From CBDAKK01 sp965196605 (GTDB lineage Bacteria > Spirochaetota > Spirochaetia > WTKD01 > G963693115), in NCBI GenBank assembly GCA_965196605.1, contig CBDAKK010000004.1, forward strand, positions 186,001 to 250,000: a stretch of DNA of 64,000 nt. The letters are read 5' to 3'. A model generated the notes under the pieces. That model had not been told where the DNA came from. It worked only from the letters and a program-made list of their open reading frames with translations, and did not search any database. How positions within the stretch are numbered: position 1 is the first letter of the stretch; every line of letters starts with the position of its first letter. Below, piece by piece: positions 37,087-46,359 of the stretch. The position numbers were made by a program, and so were the translations under genes.

Positions 37087-37734
37087 TTATTCACGCCTCA
37101 GTCCATGCAAAAAGCTTTCGGAGGTATGCTCTGTTGATTTCACCATAGGTGATTGAACACGCCTTTTGCGCACCACAACAAGGGGAGCGCGTGTTTTAAA
37201 GACTGTAGCTATAAACGAGACAAAGACTATTTTCAAAACATCGAGGGGAACAAAAAACACCACACCCTTGAGCGCCTTGGTAAAGGGCATAGCGGTAACA
37301 AGCATTATGCCAATGATGCCACAGGCATAAAGCACAAAAAGCCCGTAAATGTTTGCAAGACAAAAACCAAAAAAAGAAATGCGCTTCCAACGCCTTTGCA
37401 CTACGAGCCCAATTACAAAGCTAGCGAGCACATAGCCACACAAAAAACCCACTGAAGGGCTAAAGAACACCTCGAGCCCGCCTCTTCCACCAGAGAGCAG
37501 GGGCAAACCAAGCGCAACAAGCACAAAAAACACAAGCATGCTAAAAAAGCCTACCAAGCCTAACAATGAGCCAAAAAGAAACACCGCGGCATTTTGTAGC
37601 ACAAATGGCGCGGAAAGCAGTGGAACAAGCACGGGCGGAATGAGGCCTAAAAGATACGCCACTGCCACAAACAAGAGTACTAAAAACAAACTACGAAAAA
37701 AATATAAGAGGCTTTTTATGTATTCACGCATCAT
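37087..37734 (-). CDS. bioY: BioY family biotin transporter substrate-binding (S) component
   Basis: A 215-residue membrane protein with about six hydrophobic segments. The BioY hallmark is VALGLPLLSGGRGGLEVFFSPSVGFLCGY in the first half. BioY alone or with the ECF ATPases and EcfT imports biotin; no ECF genes occur in this window. The basic C-terminal tail after about residue 185 (KTRAPLVVVRKRRVQSP...) is longer than usual. It begins with two consecutive ATG codons without an obvious ribosome-binding site and is followed closely by dnaE. Confidence 0.85.
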   Translation of the reverse strand: MMREYIKSLLYFFRSLFLVLLFVAVAYLLGLIPPVLVPLLSAPFVLQNAAVFLFGSLLGLVGFFSMLVFFVLVALGLPLLSGGRGGLEVFFSPSVGFLCGYVLASFVIGLVVQRRWKRISFFGFCLANIYGLFVLYACGIIGIMLVTAMPFTKALKGVVFFVPLDVLKIVFVSFIATVFKTRAPLVVVRKRRVQSPMVKSTEHTSESFLHGLRRE

Positions 37735-37896
37735 GGCATGTGTTGTGATGGTAGCACAAACCCTACGCGTAAGTAAAGATTCACGCGCTGAAGCAAAGCA
37801 TACGCATTGTATGCGTCACTTCATGCAAGCTAAAGCTTTACGCAAAGCATGCCCAAAACCCTTTGCGAACACCCACACCCCGTGGCAGTGCCTGTG

Positions 37897-38019
37897 CAAA
37901 AAACACCAGTCTTTTTCAAAAAAACACCAGTGTTTTTCTCCAACTCATGGGGACTTCTTCACCAAAAAGTCTAGACATTTTTTAAAAAACACCAGTGTTT
38001 TTCCCCAACTCATGGGGAC
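37897..38019. repeat. short palindromic repeat array related to the one at 11 kb
   Basis: AAAAACACCAGTxTTTTT occurs three times (about 37897, 37917 and 37986) and CCAACTCATGGGGAC twice (37940-37954, 38005-38019); CCCCA/TGGGG of the latter can pair. In the middle AAAAAGTCTAGACATTTTTTAAAAA resembles AAAAAGTATAGACAATTTTTTAAAAA of the array at 11061-11178. The surrounding 37735-38102 has no gene. Confidence 0.7.
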
Positions 38020-38102
38020 ATGATTGCTACACCATGGCTTTGGTGCGATATGACTTTGTCGACATAGCTTTGTTACTATTGGAACCTGCGTTATTAAAAC
38101 AC

Positions 38103-38939
38103 CTAAAACATGCCATTATCATGTGCCATTTTTTGGGGAATTTTCTGCACAATATCCCAATGTTCTACTACCTTTCCATTTGCATCATGTCGGAATATAT
38201 CGACAGCTGCATTGTTAAAAGCAGAATACTCGACAAGTGCAAATGTGAGATCGCCCTCTGCTACAATTTGGTGAACTTTATTACCCTTCATACCGCCTCC
38301 TTCCAAAAATCCGAGTACGACATCCTTGCCATTAGGCACCATAGGGTTGTGTTGGATATATTCATCACCAAAAAGACTACTGAGTAATTCTTTATCGCCA
38401 GCAAAACCTTTTTCAACAAAGTCGATAACATTCTGCTTGTTACGCGCCATATCTGCAGAACTTACACGAGCATTAGGATCACCACCGCCATCAATCATGC
38501 TGTTGCCATTAGCACTCTGCGCTACTGGTACTTCCTGCTGTTGTACATCCCAATGCTCAATAATCATTTCGTCTTCAATTCGGAAAATATCGGCAACAAT
38601 CGCACTTTGACCACCAATGGTAACACGCGACTGCATGGCAACTAAATTCCCATCAGAAATAACACGGACAAACTCACGCTGCGGGGCAACTCCGTTTTTC
38701 TTCATCCAGTTCACCGCATCGCGCAAGCCTTGCCTACCATCTGCAATGTCCGGACTATGCTGAATATATTTTGGATGATAATACGTATCTATCAACTCAA
38801 TGCGCTGATTATCAAATACCTCTGTAATTGCATTCATTACAAGTTGCTTGGCGCTTGCAGCTTGAGTACTTGTGCCACTTGCAAAAGCACCCATCACAAC
38901 AAAATTCACGCATAACAACACTATTAGTTTTGTTTTCAT
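38103..38939 (-). CDS. exported protein with two SnoaL-like (NTF2-fold) domains
   Basis: A 278-residue protein with a signal peptide (MKTKLIVLLCVNFVVMGAFASGT). Two tandem SnoaL-like domains follow, about residues 30-145 and 160-270. Each shows YYHPKYIQHSPDI / LFGDEYIQHNPMV and ends IFRIEDEMIIEHWDVQQ / IFRHDANGKVVEHWDIVQ, so the gene arose by internal duplication. Such folds bind small hydrophobic ligands; the catalytic role here is unknown. The ATG at 38939 follows GTGGGGTG. A ten-base inverted repeat stands 27 bases upstream and may be an operator. Confidence 0.8.
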   Translation of the reverse strand: MKTKLIVLLCVNFVVMGAFASGTSTQAASAKQLVMNAITEVFDNQRIELIDTYYHPKYIQHSPDIADGRQGLRDAVNWMKKNGVAPQREFVRVISDGNLVAMQSRVTIGGQSAIVADIFRIEDEMIIEHWDVQQQEVPVAQSANGNSMIDGGGDPNARVSSADMARNKQNVIDFVEKGFAGDKELLSSLFGDEYIQHNPMVPNGKDVVLGFLEGGGMKGNKVHQIVAEGDLTFALVEYSAFNNAAVDIFRHDANGKVVEHWDIVQKIPQKMAHDNGMF

Positions 38940-38965
38940 AAAACACCCCACACATTAATTTTCAC

Positions 38966-38990
38966 TAATATAAAACTAATTTTTATATTA
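38966..38990. promoter_or_regulatory. inverted repeat upstream of the SnoaL-like gene
   Basis: TAATATAAAA, five-base loop CTAAT, TTTTATATTA: perfect ten-base arms, all A/T, in the promoter region of the gene that starts at 38939. Either an operator for a dimeric regulator or a promoter with fortuitous symmetry. Confidence 0.45.
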
Positions 38991-39044
38991 ATTATAAGTG
39001 TATTATACATGCCTATAAAAAACAAAGAGATACTGTATCAATAG

Positions 39045-39520
39045 TAAGGTAGTGGTGGGGGTGTTCCCCCACACCCCCCTTGGGGTAAGACGCGATTCTG
39101 CGCTATGCGCGTGTAAGCTACCACAATTTTGCTAACGCTGTTTTTTATGAACGTTTCTGCGGCTAAGGCGCTAGCGCGGTATGCTAAGTCTTCGGATAGC
39201 TGTACTTTCTTTCTTTTCTTTTTGTGCGACGCAAAAAGAAAAGAAAGAAGAGTACCAAAGAAAGAAAAGAAAAAGCCGCTGTGGGGGATACCCCCACACC
39301 CCCACGTATTAAGCAAACGCTTCTTGTGTCGTCCATGGCACGGCTGTGAGGACGCAAAAGAAGAAAAGTCGGGAGCGCTGAAAAGCGCGAGCGGCTAGAA
39401 AGGATTAAAATAAGTGCCGCGATGCGGCACAAAGATGGAGCTTATAGCAAAACATCCTGTGAGGCTACGCCATAGGGAGCAAAAAAATTGAAGCAAGTAT
39501 GTTTTGCTATCACGCTTTTT
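39045..39520. repeat. intergenic repeat mosaic 4
   Basis: Begins with a GTGGGGGTGTTCCCCCAC hairpin and the AGACGCG segment, holds a long inverted repeat 39202-39255 (GTAC-ended arms, loop TGCGACG), a second GTGGGGGATACCCCCAC hairpin near 39281-39297, the AAGCAAACGCTTCTTGTGTCG unit and the GCTTATAGCAAAACATCCTGTG unit. No gene is supported; the purine-rich open frames are shadows. Confidence 0.8.
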
Positions 39521-39639
39521 GTAACCAAGGTATTGAGCGCAAATATAATAAGGCCATGATTAGCTTTCTTTTGCTTTGTCGACATAGCTTTTTTACTATT
39601 GGTTTGCTAAGGCGACCACCCATACTGGGTGGCCAACGT

Positions 39640-40473
39640 CTAATATACAGAAGCGTGTTTTTCCTTTAAAGCTTTTTCAAACCATGTAATGGTGGCGTAT
39701 AAGCGGTACATAAGGCTTATGCCAACGCGCTTGCGCAGCGACTTGAAGGGCATGTCTGCAGCGTTGACGCCCGCAACGGCGTAGGCACGGTAGGTGTCTT
39801 CCTCTCGTTTTATGAGCACGCCTAAGGTCATGCTCTTAGGTTGAGCAAGAGGCAAAACATTTTTGTAGCGTATGCTCTGCAAGTTTTGCATGTGCACATA
39901 AAATTCACTTTTTTGTGGATTATAAAAAACCGCATACTCCAAAACCCCCGAACCAAATGAAGAGTCTTGGCGAAACCACAGCACTTTGTATACGCGTACT
40001 TGGTCTCTTGTTGCATCTGCGCTTTCTTTTAAAAACTCAGGTTTGTAGCTTGTGGTGGAAATATCATCCACTTTGTTTTTGTCTTTTACAGAGTCCACTG
40101 CATAGCTTTTGATGATGAACTCGCGATATCGCTTTCGTCTGTGAGAATAGTACTCTATGCCTTCGAGGCTTTGCACCTGTAAAAGCGTATCGAGTACCGC
40201 TGCGTCTTTTTCATCATCTGTCAAAGCAGGGGATGCCGCTGTACTTTCAATGGTAAAGGACTCCGTTACCTCTGCGCCTAGATTGGGGGCAAGTTCCTCA
40301 ATGCTTGCAAGAAGGCGCGCATCAAAAGAAGAAGAGACACGCGGCTGGGGGGTAAATGCACTGTCATGGAGGGTTTTTTCAAAAACTGGAGGCGGCACTT
40401 CTTGTGCAAGAAGCGAAGGGCTTATAAAAAACACACAAAAAAAGCAGGTGATCCTTATGAGGGTTTTGCTCAT
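39640..40473 (-). CDS. uncharacterised exported protein
   Basis: A 277-residue protein with a signal peptide (MSKTLIRITCFFCVFFISPSLLAQ). The mature part is soluble-looking and has GIEYYSHRRKRYREFIIKSY, VRVYKVLWFRQDSSFGSGVLEYAVFYNP and a C-terminal FKSLRKRVGISLMYRLYATITWFEK. I recognise no catalytic motif; it resembles treponemal conserved hypothetical exported proteins, but I cannot name the family with confidence. The start is taken at 40473 from the signal peptide; a further in-frame ATG at 40518 overlaps the divergent murG promoter. It is transcribed away from murG. Confidence 0.75.
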   Translation of the reverse strand: MSKTLIRITCFFCVFFISPSLLAQEVPPPVFEKTLHDSAFTPQPRVSSSFDARLLASIEELAPNLGAEVTESFTIESTAASPALTDDEKDAAVLDTLLQVQSLEGIEYYSHRRKRYREFIIKSYAVDSVKDKNKVDDISTTSYKPEFLKESADATRDQVRVYKVLWFRQDSSFGSGVLEYAVFYNPQKSEFYVHMQNLQSIRYKNVLPLAQPKSMTLGVLIKREEDTYRAYAVAGVNAADMPFKSLRKRVGISLMYRLYATITWFEKALKEKHASVY

Positions 40474-40506
40474 TGCATGGCATTTTTGAATAAATAGCAT
40501 AGTAAT

Positions 40507-40512
40507 TATAAT
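40507..40512 (+). promoter_or_regulatory. -10 box of murG, eight bases before its ATG
   Basis: TATAAT ends eight bases before the murG ATG at 40521, with no ribosome-binding site in between (AGTCAAAT). Transcription would begin at or next to the start codon. Confidence 0.5.
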
Positions 40513-40520
40513 AGTCAAAT

Positions 40521-41636
40521 ATGTGCAGCAAAAAAACCATAGTTTTTACTGGTGGAGGTACGGGCGGCCATGTCTTTCCGGGGCTTGCCCTTGCTGAGCA
40601 TCTAGGTAAAACAAGTTCGTATAATTTTTTGTGGATAGGCTCAAAAAGGGGTGCAGAAAAAAAGTATGTTGCAGATGCGCATTTTGCATCCATGGAATTT
40701 GTTGGAATTCCTTCCGGAAAATTCCGCCGCTCTTTTTCTTTAAAAAACATAAGTGACATTTTCAATGTCTTGTGGGGCATTGGCCGCGCAAAAAAAGTAC
40801 TGCGAAGTATTCGCCCAGCTTGTGTAGTATCAATTGGGAGTTATGTTTCCGTGCCCGTTGTCCTTGCTGCAAAACAGCTCGGCATTCCAATTATAAGCGT
40901 GGCAACTGATATTTCAATAAGTCTTTCGACAAAAATAAATGCGCGCTACAGTGCTGCGTTACTTTTTGCGTATGAAAGTATTGCTGAGCATTATAAAAAA
41001 ATATCAGAGCATAGCCCAAAGCCACAAGGGCAGACGGTGCATGTCGCGGGGCTACCCTTGCGTTCTAACGTGTTTGTACAAGACCGTGAGGCAGTAGAAA
41101 AAGAATTCGGTATTGCAAACAATAAAAAAGTGCTCTTGATATTGGGCGGCAGTAGCGGGTCTGAAGAAATCAATGCATGCATAGAATACATGCTTCCTTC
41201 GCTTAAAAAGGACACCGTAGTACTCCATCAAACTGGCAAAATAAGGGCTGAACGTCCGAGAACAGAACATTACATTCCCATTTCGTTTTTCTCAGACAAT
41301 TACGGCGCGGTTTTATCCAGAGCTGATGCAGCCTTATCTCGTGGTGGAGCGGGTAGTTTATGGGAGCTCACCTCGCGCGCAATTCCTTCGGTTATTGTGC
41401 CGCTGCCGCGTTCAAAGTCGCGCGGCGACCAAATAGAAAACGCGCAGTATTTTGCCGAAAGAGGCATGCTCTGCAACATGGGAGAAAACCCCAATACGCA
41501 GCGTGTGGCAGAAGCCGTACATGATGTTTTGTATAATGAGCAAAAAGCCAAAACAATACAAAGGGCTTGTAGCGCGGCCTCAAAGGCGAATGCAACGGAA
41601 GTATTTTCCAAGATCATTACTACATACGTATCGTGA
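40521..41636 (+). CDS. murG: UDP-GlcNAc:lipid I N-acetylglucosaminyltransferase MurG
   Basis: A 371-residue peripheral membrane glycosyltransferase making lipid II for peptidoglycan. The N-terminal G-loop is FTGGGTGGHVFPGLALAEHL, the second IGSYVSVPVVLAAKQLGIP, and the C-terminal donor site ALSRGGAGSLWELTSRAIPSVIVPLPRSKSRGDQIENAQYF with its conserved Glu. The length fits. A TATAAT box eight bases before the ATG and the absence of a Shine-Dalgarno suggest a near-leaderless mRNA. fabH and galE follow on the same strand. Confidence 0.96.
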   Translation: MCSKKTIVFTGGGTGGHVFPGLALAEHLGKTSSYNFLWIGSKRGAEKKYVADAHFASMEFVGIPSGKFRRSFSLKNISDIFNVLWGIGRAKKVLRSIRPACVVSIGSYVSVPVVLAAKQLGIPIISVATDISISLSTKINARYSAALLFAYESIAEHYKKISEHSPKPQGQTVHVAGLPLRSNVFVQDREAVEKEFGIANNKKVLLILGGSSGSEEINACIEYMLPSLKKDTVVLHQTGKIRAERPRTEHYIPISFFSDNYGAVLSRADAALSRGGAGSLWELTSRAIPSVIVPLPRSKSRGDQIENAQYFAERGMLCNMGENPNTQRVAEAVHDVLYNEQKAKTIQRACSAASKANATEVFSKIITTYVS

Positions 41637-41709
41637 ATATACAAATAAAAATTTCATATTTTAATATTCTAACAAAGCGATACGTACTATATTTAACTTA
41701 GGGAATACT

Positions 41710-42693
41710 ATGAAGCTACAAGTTTTAAGTGTCGCACTAGAAGTGCCACAAAAAAAAGTAAGCAACAATGATATCGCAGAATCTTTAGACACTTCGGATG
41801 AGTGGATATACTCTCACACGGGCATTAAATATCGCTTCATTGCTGAAGGTGAAAAGGCTTCGGACTTGGGGGCGGCAGCGGCGCGAAAGGCACTTTCAAG
41901 CGCAGGCATGACAGCCGCAGAGGTTGATATGATCATAGTCGCAACCTCCACGCCAGATTATCTCTCATTTCCCGCTACCGCCTGTGTTATACAAGAAAAA
42001 CTCGGCATAGCTTCTTGCATAGCCTATGACCTTTCCGCCGCTTGCTCGGGGTTTGTGTACGCTTTTTCAGCTGCAGCAAACGCAATGCGCGCAGGTGAAG
42101 TACAAAATGCTTTGATCATAGGGAGTGAAATTTTTTCCAGTATTGTAAATTGGCAAGATAGATCTACCTGCATATTATTTGGAGACGGGGCAGGCGCAGC
42201 ACTCCTATCAAACAACCCCAAAAAAATACACGTATCAAAAGAATTGCAGAGCGATGTTATAAGCAGTTTTTTGTGCAGCACGGCTAAAGACAATATGTCA
42301 CTGGTTCGCGTTCCAGAAAAAGAAAACGAAGAAGAGAACAGCGCGCATTATGTGGAAATGAATGGAAGAAAAGTCTACACCTTTGCAATAAATGCAATTG
42401 TCGAGACGATGCAGACCTTGTGTAAAAAAAGCGGCATGTCCATTGATGATATAGACTACATCGTGCCGCATCAGGCAAACAGCCGCATAATATCTGCCGC
42501 AGCAAGCAGGCTTAAAGTACCAGAAGAAAAATTCTTTATCAACATAAAACACTACGCCAACACTTCCGCAGCGTCAATACCCATAGCATTAGCAGACATG
42601 CGCTCTCGTGGTTTGCTCAAAAGGGGTGCGTCTATTGCTATGGTGGGCTTTGGCGCAGGACTAACCTATGGAGGGGTATTACTACGATGGTAG
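41710..42693 (+). CDS. fabH: beta-ketoacyl-ACP synthase III
   Basis: A 327-residue thiolase-fold enzyme starting fatty acid synthesis from acetyl-CoA and malonyl-ACP. The catalytic Cys112 is in DLSAACSGFVYA, the His in IVPHQANSRI and the Asn in HYANTSAASIPIAL. The N-terminal TSDEWIYSHTGIKYRF is typical of FabH. It overlaps galE by seven bases (ATGGTAG), so the two are translationally coupled. Confidence 0.95.
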   Translation: MKLQVLSVALEVPQKKVSNNDIAESLDTSDEWIYSHTGIKYRFIAEGEKASDLGAAAARKALSSAGMTAAEVDMIIVATSTPDYLSFPATACVIQEKLGIASCIAYDLSAACSGFVYAFSAAANAMRAGEVQNALIIGSEIFSSIVNWQDRSTCILFGDGAGAALLSNNPKKIHVSKELQSDVISSFLCSTAKDNMSLVRVPEKENEEENSAHYVEMNGRKVYTFAINAIVETMQTLCKKSGMSIDDIDYIVPHQANSRIISAAASRLKVPEEKFFINIKHYANTSAASIPIALADMRSRGLLKRGASIAMVGFGAGLTYGGVLLRW

Positions 42694-43685
42694 GAGAAAA
42701 AAACACGCGCGTCTTGGTCATAGGAGGAGCGGGGTACATTGGGAGCCATGTGGCAAAGGACTTGCTTGATTCGCAATATCATGTCGCGGTATACGATAAT
42801 CTTTTGACAGGAAGAAAGCAAAACATACCAACGGGTGCACAGTTTTATAAGGCATCTATTTTAAATAAAAAAGCCTTGCTCGGAGCCTTTGAAGACTTTA
42901 AGCCACATGCAGTGGTACACTTAGCGGCAGAAAAATCGGTTGGCAAGTCCATGGTAGATGCCAACGCCTTTTCGGACACCAACATCATTGGAACCATCAA
43001 CATATTGCAAAGCATGCACCAATGCGGGACAAACCACATTGTCTTTTCCTCCTCAGCTGCAGTATTTGGTGCTCCACAGTACCTTCCCATAGACGAGAAG
43101 CATCCGCAAAACCCCATAAATTACTACGGCGCTACAAAAAAAATAATGGAGGAAATACTGCATTGGTACGATGTGGTTTATGGCATTAGGTACAGCGCTT
43201 TGCGCTACTTTAACGCGGCGGGACACACGCCACAAGAAGACATGGTAATTGTAGAAAAGAACGCGCAAAATCTCATACCCATTATTTTAGAAACCGCACA
43301 AAAGAAACGAGACGTATTTCAGATTTTTGGAAAGAACTACAAAACAGTAGACGGAACCTGCATACGCGATTATATTCACGTTTGCGACCTTGCAGACGCG
43401 CATGTAAAATCAATAACCTATTTGCAAGAAAAAAACAGCTCCATCACTTTAAACCTTGGAACGGGACGAGGTTTTTCAGTAAAACAAGTCTACGATGCAG
43501 CATGTAAGGTTACAAACATTGACATACCCGTCAAGTTTGCAAAGCCGCGTGCGGAAGACCCGAGCGAGCTGTATGCAAAGGCAAACAAGGCGCAAAGGGT
43601 ATTGGGCTGGAAGCCGCAATACAAAAAGCTTGAGGAAATTATTTCCCATATGTGGCAGTCCTATGAGCGCATGAAGGCTCGATAA
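42687..43685 (+). CDS. galE: UDP-glucose 4-epimerase
   Basis: A 332-residue extended SDR interconverting UDP-glucose and UDP-galactose. The NAD site is VIGGAGYIGSHVAKDLL, the catalytic pair is in NYYGATKK (Tyr-x-x-x-Lys), SSSAAVFG supplies the Ser, and GTCIRDYIHVCDLADAHV is the classical GalE block. A GGAGGGG ribosome-binding site lies inside the end of fabH, whose stop codon is within the galE start. It probably feeds surface glycan or glycolipid synthesis. Confidence 0.94.
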   Translation: MVGEKNTRVLVIGGAGYIGSHVAKDLLDSQYHVAVYDNLLTGRKQNIPTGAQFYKASILNKKALLGAFEDFKPHAVVHLAAEKSVGKSMVDANAFSDTNIIGTINILQSMHQCGTNHIVFSSSAAVFGAPQYLPIDEKHPQNPINYYGATKKIMEEILHWYDVVYGIRYSALRYFNAAGHTPQEDMVIVEKNAQNLIPIILETAQKKRDVFQIFGKNYKTVDGTCIRDYIHVCDLADAHVKSITYLQEKNSSITLNLGTGRGFSVKQVYDAACKVTNIDIPVKFAKPRAEDPSELYAKANKAQRVLGWKPQYKKLEEIISHMWQSYERMKAR

Positions 43686-43704
43686 TTCTTTATTTTTATA
43701 GGCT

Positions 43705-44097
43705 TTAAGGCGTGTGATAAACGGGCTTTAGCCTTGCAAGACTTTCGCACAAGGTCTTGTGATTATTTTTTGAACTGTTTTTTGCATGAGTTTTTTTTAT
43801 GCATTCAATTATAGCCCTTGCATGAAGTGAAATAAGCATGGTTTCATCAGCGCTTGTAACTTTGATATAAAGCGTTTCATCAGTTAAATGCGTGGGGCAT
43901 GTGTCTTGCGCAAGTTTTTCTGCAACACGCGCGTTTTCTAGCGCATGTAATAAAATAGCGCGCCAATGTATCTGCGTTATTTTTACAAAAAAAAGCGCTT
44001 GTTCTATAGCGTCCCACTCATTTTTTTTAAGCGTATGCGTTTCTTTTGAAATTACCTTTGTAATAAATTCATCTACAAAAAAATTCGCTTTTTTCAT
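43705..44097 (-). CDS. dciA: DUF721 / DciA-like protein (replicative helicase loader candidate)
   Basis: A 130-residue protein whose WRAILLHALENARVAEKLAQDTCPTHLTDETLYIKVTSADETMLISLHARAIIECI follows the DUF721 pattern (W, I, then P-x-x-L, L-x-V-x-V, W/L-x-x-x-L). In bacteria without DnaC/DnaI, DciA loads DnaB at forks. Its ATG overlaps the recF stop by ATGA, as with the gene after recF in other treponemes. It is last in the parA-parB-dnaN-recF cluster. Confidence 0.75.
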   Translation of the reverse strand: MKKANFFVDEFITKVISKETHTLKKNEWDAIEQALFFVKITQIHWRAILLHALENARVAEKLAQDTCPTHLTDETLYIKVTSADETMLISLHARAIIECIKKTHAKNSSKNNHKTLCESLARLKPVYHTP

Positions 44098-45193
44098 CGT
44101 GCTGTAATTGTACCATGTTCCACCGCGTACACACTTGCTTTTGAAAAAAAGGTATCGGGCAATGTTTCGTTTGGCAAAAAGGTAAAAAAATGCTGCGTTG
44201 CTTTTGGGATACTTTGCAAAAACAGCGCGCGCTTTGTTGCATCAAGTTCTAGTAGCACGTCATCAAATAAATAAACCATGTGCCTTCCTGTACGTGCGTG
44301 GTAATATTCCGCCTGAACTGCGCGTATTAACAACGAAAGCAAGCGTATCTGCCCTGTTGATGCAGTTTCCTTAAACGAATGCCCCGAAAGTGAAAATGCA
44401 ACTCTATCTCTGTGAGGTCCACTTACACAAAAACACATTTTCTTTTCTTGTTCTTCGCGCTCTAAAAGTGTTTTAGTAATTGACTCGTATTCACACCCTT
44501 TCCAATTTGGAATATAGTTCATAACAACATTTACTTGTTCACCCTGTGCTCTAAAGATATGTGAAAAAAGAACCTGTATCTTCTCCTTAAAAAATGCACA
44601 TACCTCTTCCCGTAACCTCATAATTTCAATTCCGCAACGTGCTAAAACCGCGTTGTAAGTAGGCAAAAGATTGTAATTCCCTCTTTTCAAGGCTGCATTT
44701 TTTTGTGCAATGGTCTTCTTATAATCTCTGAAAATATTTATAAACGGTGCATGTACAAGCGCAATAGTTTGATCTATAAAGTAGCGCTGGTATTCAGGTG
44801 AACCTGTTATAAAAAAAATGTCTGAATGCTTAAATATGAGTGAAGGAAAATGCTGTATTATTTCCTGCCTGTCTGTTATTCTATTGCCGTTGTAGCGTAT
44901 GTGTTTTTTTTTTCCTTGTAGACTACATTTAGCGTATGACTAAGAGTTTCGTCAGTTTGGTTTTGCTTAAAAGTAGCAAGGAGGGAGAAGGCATTGCTTT
45001 TATGATTTACCAGTACTTCATTGCTTACGTTTCTAAAAGAAGAAGCATAGCTTATGTAGTACAAAGCCTCTAAAAAATTGGTTTTACCCTGTCCATTTTC
45101 GCCTATTAAAAATACGTTTTTTGCACCATTTATAGGAACACTTACATCAATATAATTTCTAAAGTTTTTCAACTCTACGTTATGCAAATACAC
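44094..45193 (-). pseudogene. recF: recF, frameshifted at an A10 run
   Basis: RecF loads RecA at gaps with RecO and RecR. The N-terminal part (MYLHNVELKNFRNY, Walker A GENGQGKTNFLEALYY) is open to 44876. At a run of ten A on the minus strand (44904-44913) the frame changes: the expected sequence HIRYNGNRITDRQEIIQHFPSLIFKHSDIFF continues in another frame without further fault to the signature STGQIRLLSLLIRA, Walker B VYLFDDVLLELDATKR and the stop at 44094. Eight or eleven A would give one frame of about 366 codons. Sequencing error, a true mutation, phase variation or transcriptional slippage at the A-run are all possible. Confidence 0.88.
44904..44913. repeat. homopolymer run (T10/A10) at the recF frame change
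   Basis: Ten T on the plus strand, ten A in the recF transcript, between codons for TyrLysGlu and HisIleArg. Long A-runs are known sites of polymerase slippage. Confidence 0.9.
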
Positions 45194-45210
45194 GCCTAAA
45201 CAAATACCTA

Positions 45211-46359
45211 CTATACGTTGAAAGGTGCTGTTATGTGAATAGTATTATCTTCTTCCGTAGAGATTATTTTTATAAGATCTCTTTTTCCATTTCCGTAATC
45301 TATTATCACGTTTTCGGTTTCTATAACCTGTAGTGGATCATAAATAAATTGTGCTTTTGCTGCAAAGGTCCCAGACTCTCCGTCAAGTTTAATTGGCACT
45401 TTTTCGCTTGAACTACCCTGTTCCTTCTCTTCAGAAGAAATTACAAGCATATCATCACTTACATCAAATATTACCGCTGTATTTCTCTTGTCATTTCCTA
45501 TAATAGAAACCCTATGTAAGGCCGCCTTCAATAATTCCTTATTCACTGTTATTACATTTCTACTACCCTTGGGTATTATTTTTGCATAGTCGTAATATTT
45601 TCCTGATATAAGATTTGAACTTATAGATACGTTTTCAATTTTAAAATATATCCTCTTATCATCAATGGCTAGGAGTATTGTACCTTTATAAATATTACAA
45701 AGCCTCTTTATTAAACTCATAGTTTTTGAAGGCACTATTATATCTCTCCCCTCGATTGAAGTAAAAGAAAAATTTATTCCCGTCTTAGATATTGAAATTC
45801 TATTTCTGTCGGTGGCAACTGCTATAAGAAAGTCATCCCTAGTTTCAAAAAACAAACCAGTAAGAAAAAGCGTTGAATCCCTATTTTCAGACGAAGCCGC
45901 AAACGAAGTTCTTTGTACTATTTTATGAAACTCTTCAGCATTTACCTCATGCAACTCTTCAGGCATACCTTTGTGTATTTCGCTGGGATAATCTTCTATA
46001 GAACGAAATCGTATGGAGAATGAAATTTCACTGGGATTCTCTTTTGGAACTATTGCTACATTTTCATCAGTAATGGAAAACTCTATAAGTCCATGCGGTA
46101 AGCTTTGGACTATGGTACTCACTTTTATAAGCGGTAAAAGAACAGCGCCTTCTTCCTCAAGAATAAGTTCATTTTCATCATTTGCTTCTATTATATTTTC
46201 AAAGGTAGATTGCCTATCAGCAGAACGCAATATGAGAGTGTTTTCACTCACTTCTACTATTAAAAAAGAATAGTAGGAGTTTATATTATTTTGCTCGGAT
46301 ATTCCTTGTGCAAAGTTGAGTATTGATAGGAGATAATCTTTGTCTATAGTGAATTTCAT
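45211..46359 (-). CDS. dnaN: DNA polymerase III beta subunit (sliding clamp)
   Basis: A 382-residue ring clamp with the three-domain arrangement of DnaN. It starts MKFTIDKDYLLSILNFAQGISEQNN and contains RTSFAASSENRDSTLFLTGLFFE in domain 2 and the C-terminal FIYDPLQVI...ITAPFNV end that forms the client-binding pocket. GTGAGGG precedes the ATG. It follows parB by 215 AT-rich bases that hold its promoter and precedes recF by 17. It serves the DnaE polymerase of this window. Confidence 0.96.
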   Translation of the reverse strand: MKFTIDKDYLLSILNFAQGISEQNNINSYYSFLIVEVSENTLILRSADRQSTFENIIEANDENELILEEEGAVLLPLIKVSTIVQSLPHGLIEFSITDENVAIVPKENPSEISFSIRFRSIEDYPSEIHKGMPEELHEVNAEEFHKIVQRTSFAASSENRDSTLFLTGLFFETRDDFLIAVATDRNRISISKTGINFSFTSIEGRDIIVPSKTMSLIKRLCNIYKGTILLAIDDKRIYFKIENVSISSNLISGKYYDYAKIIPKGSRNVITVNKELLKAALHRVSIIGNDKRNTAVIFDVSDDMLVISSEEKEQGSSSEKVPIKLDGESGTFAAKAQFIYDPLQVIETENVIIDYGNGKRDLIKIISTEEDNTIHITAPFNV

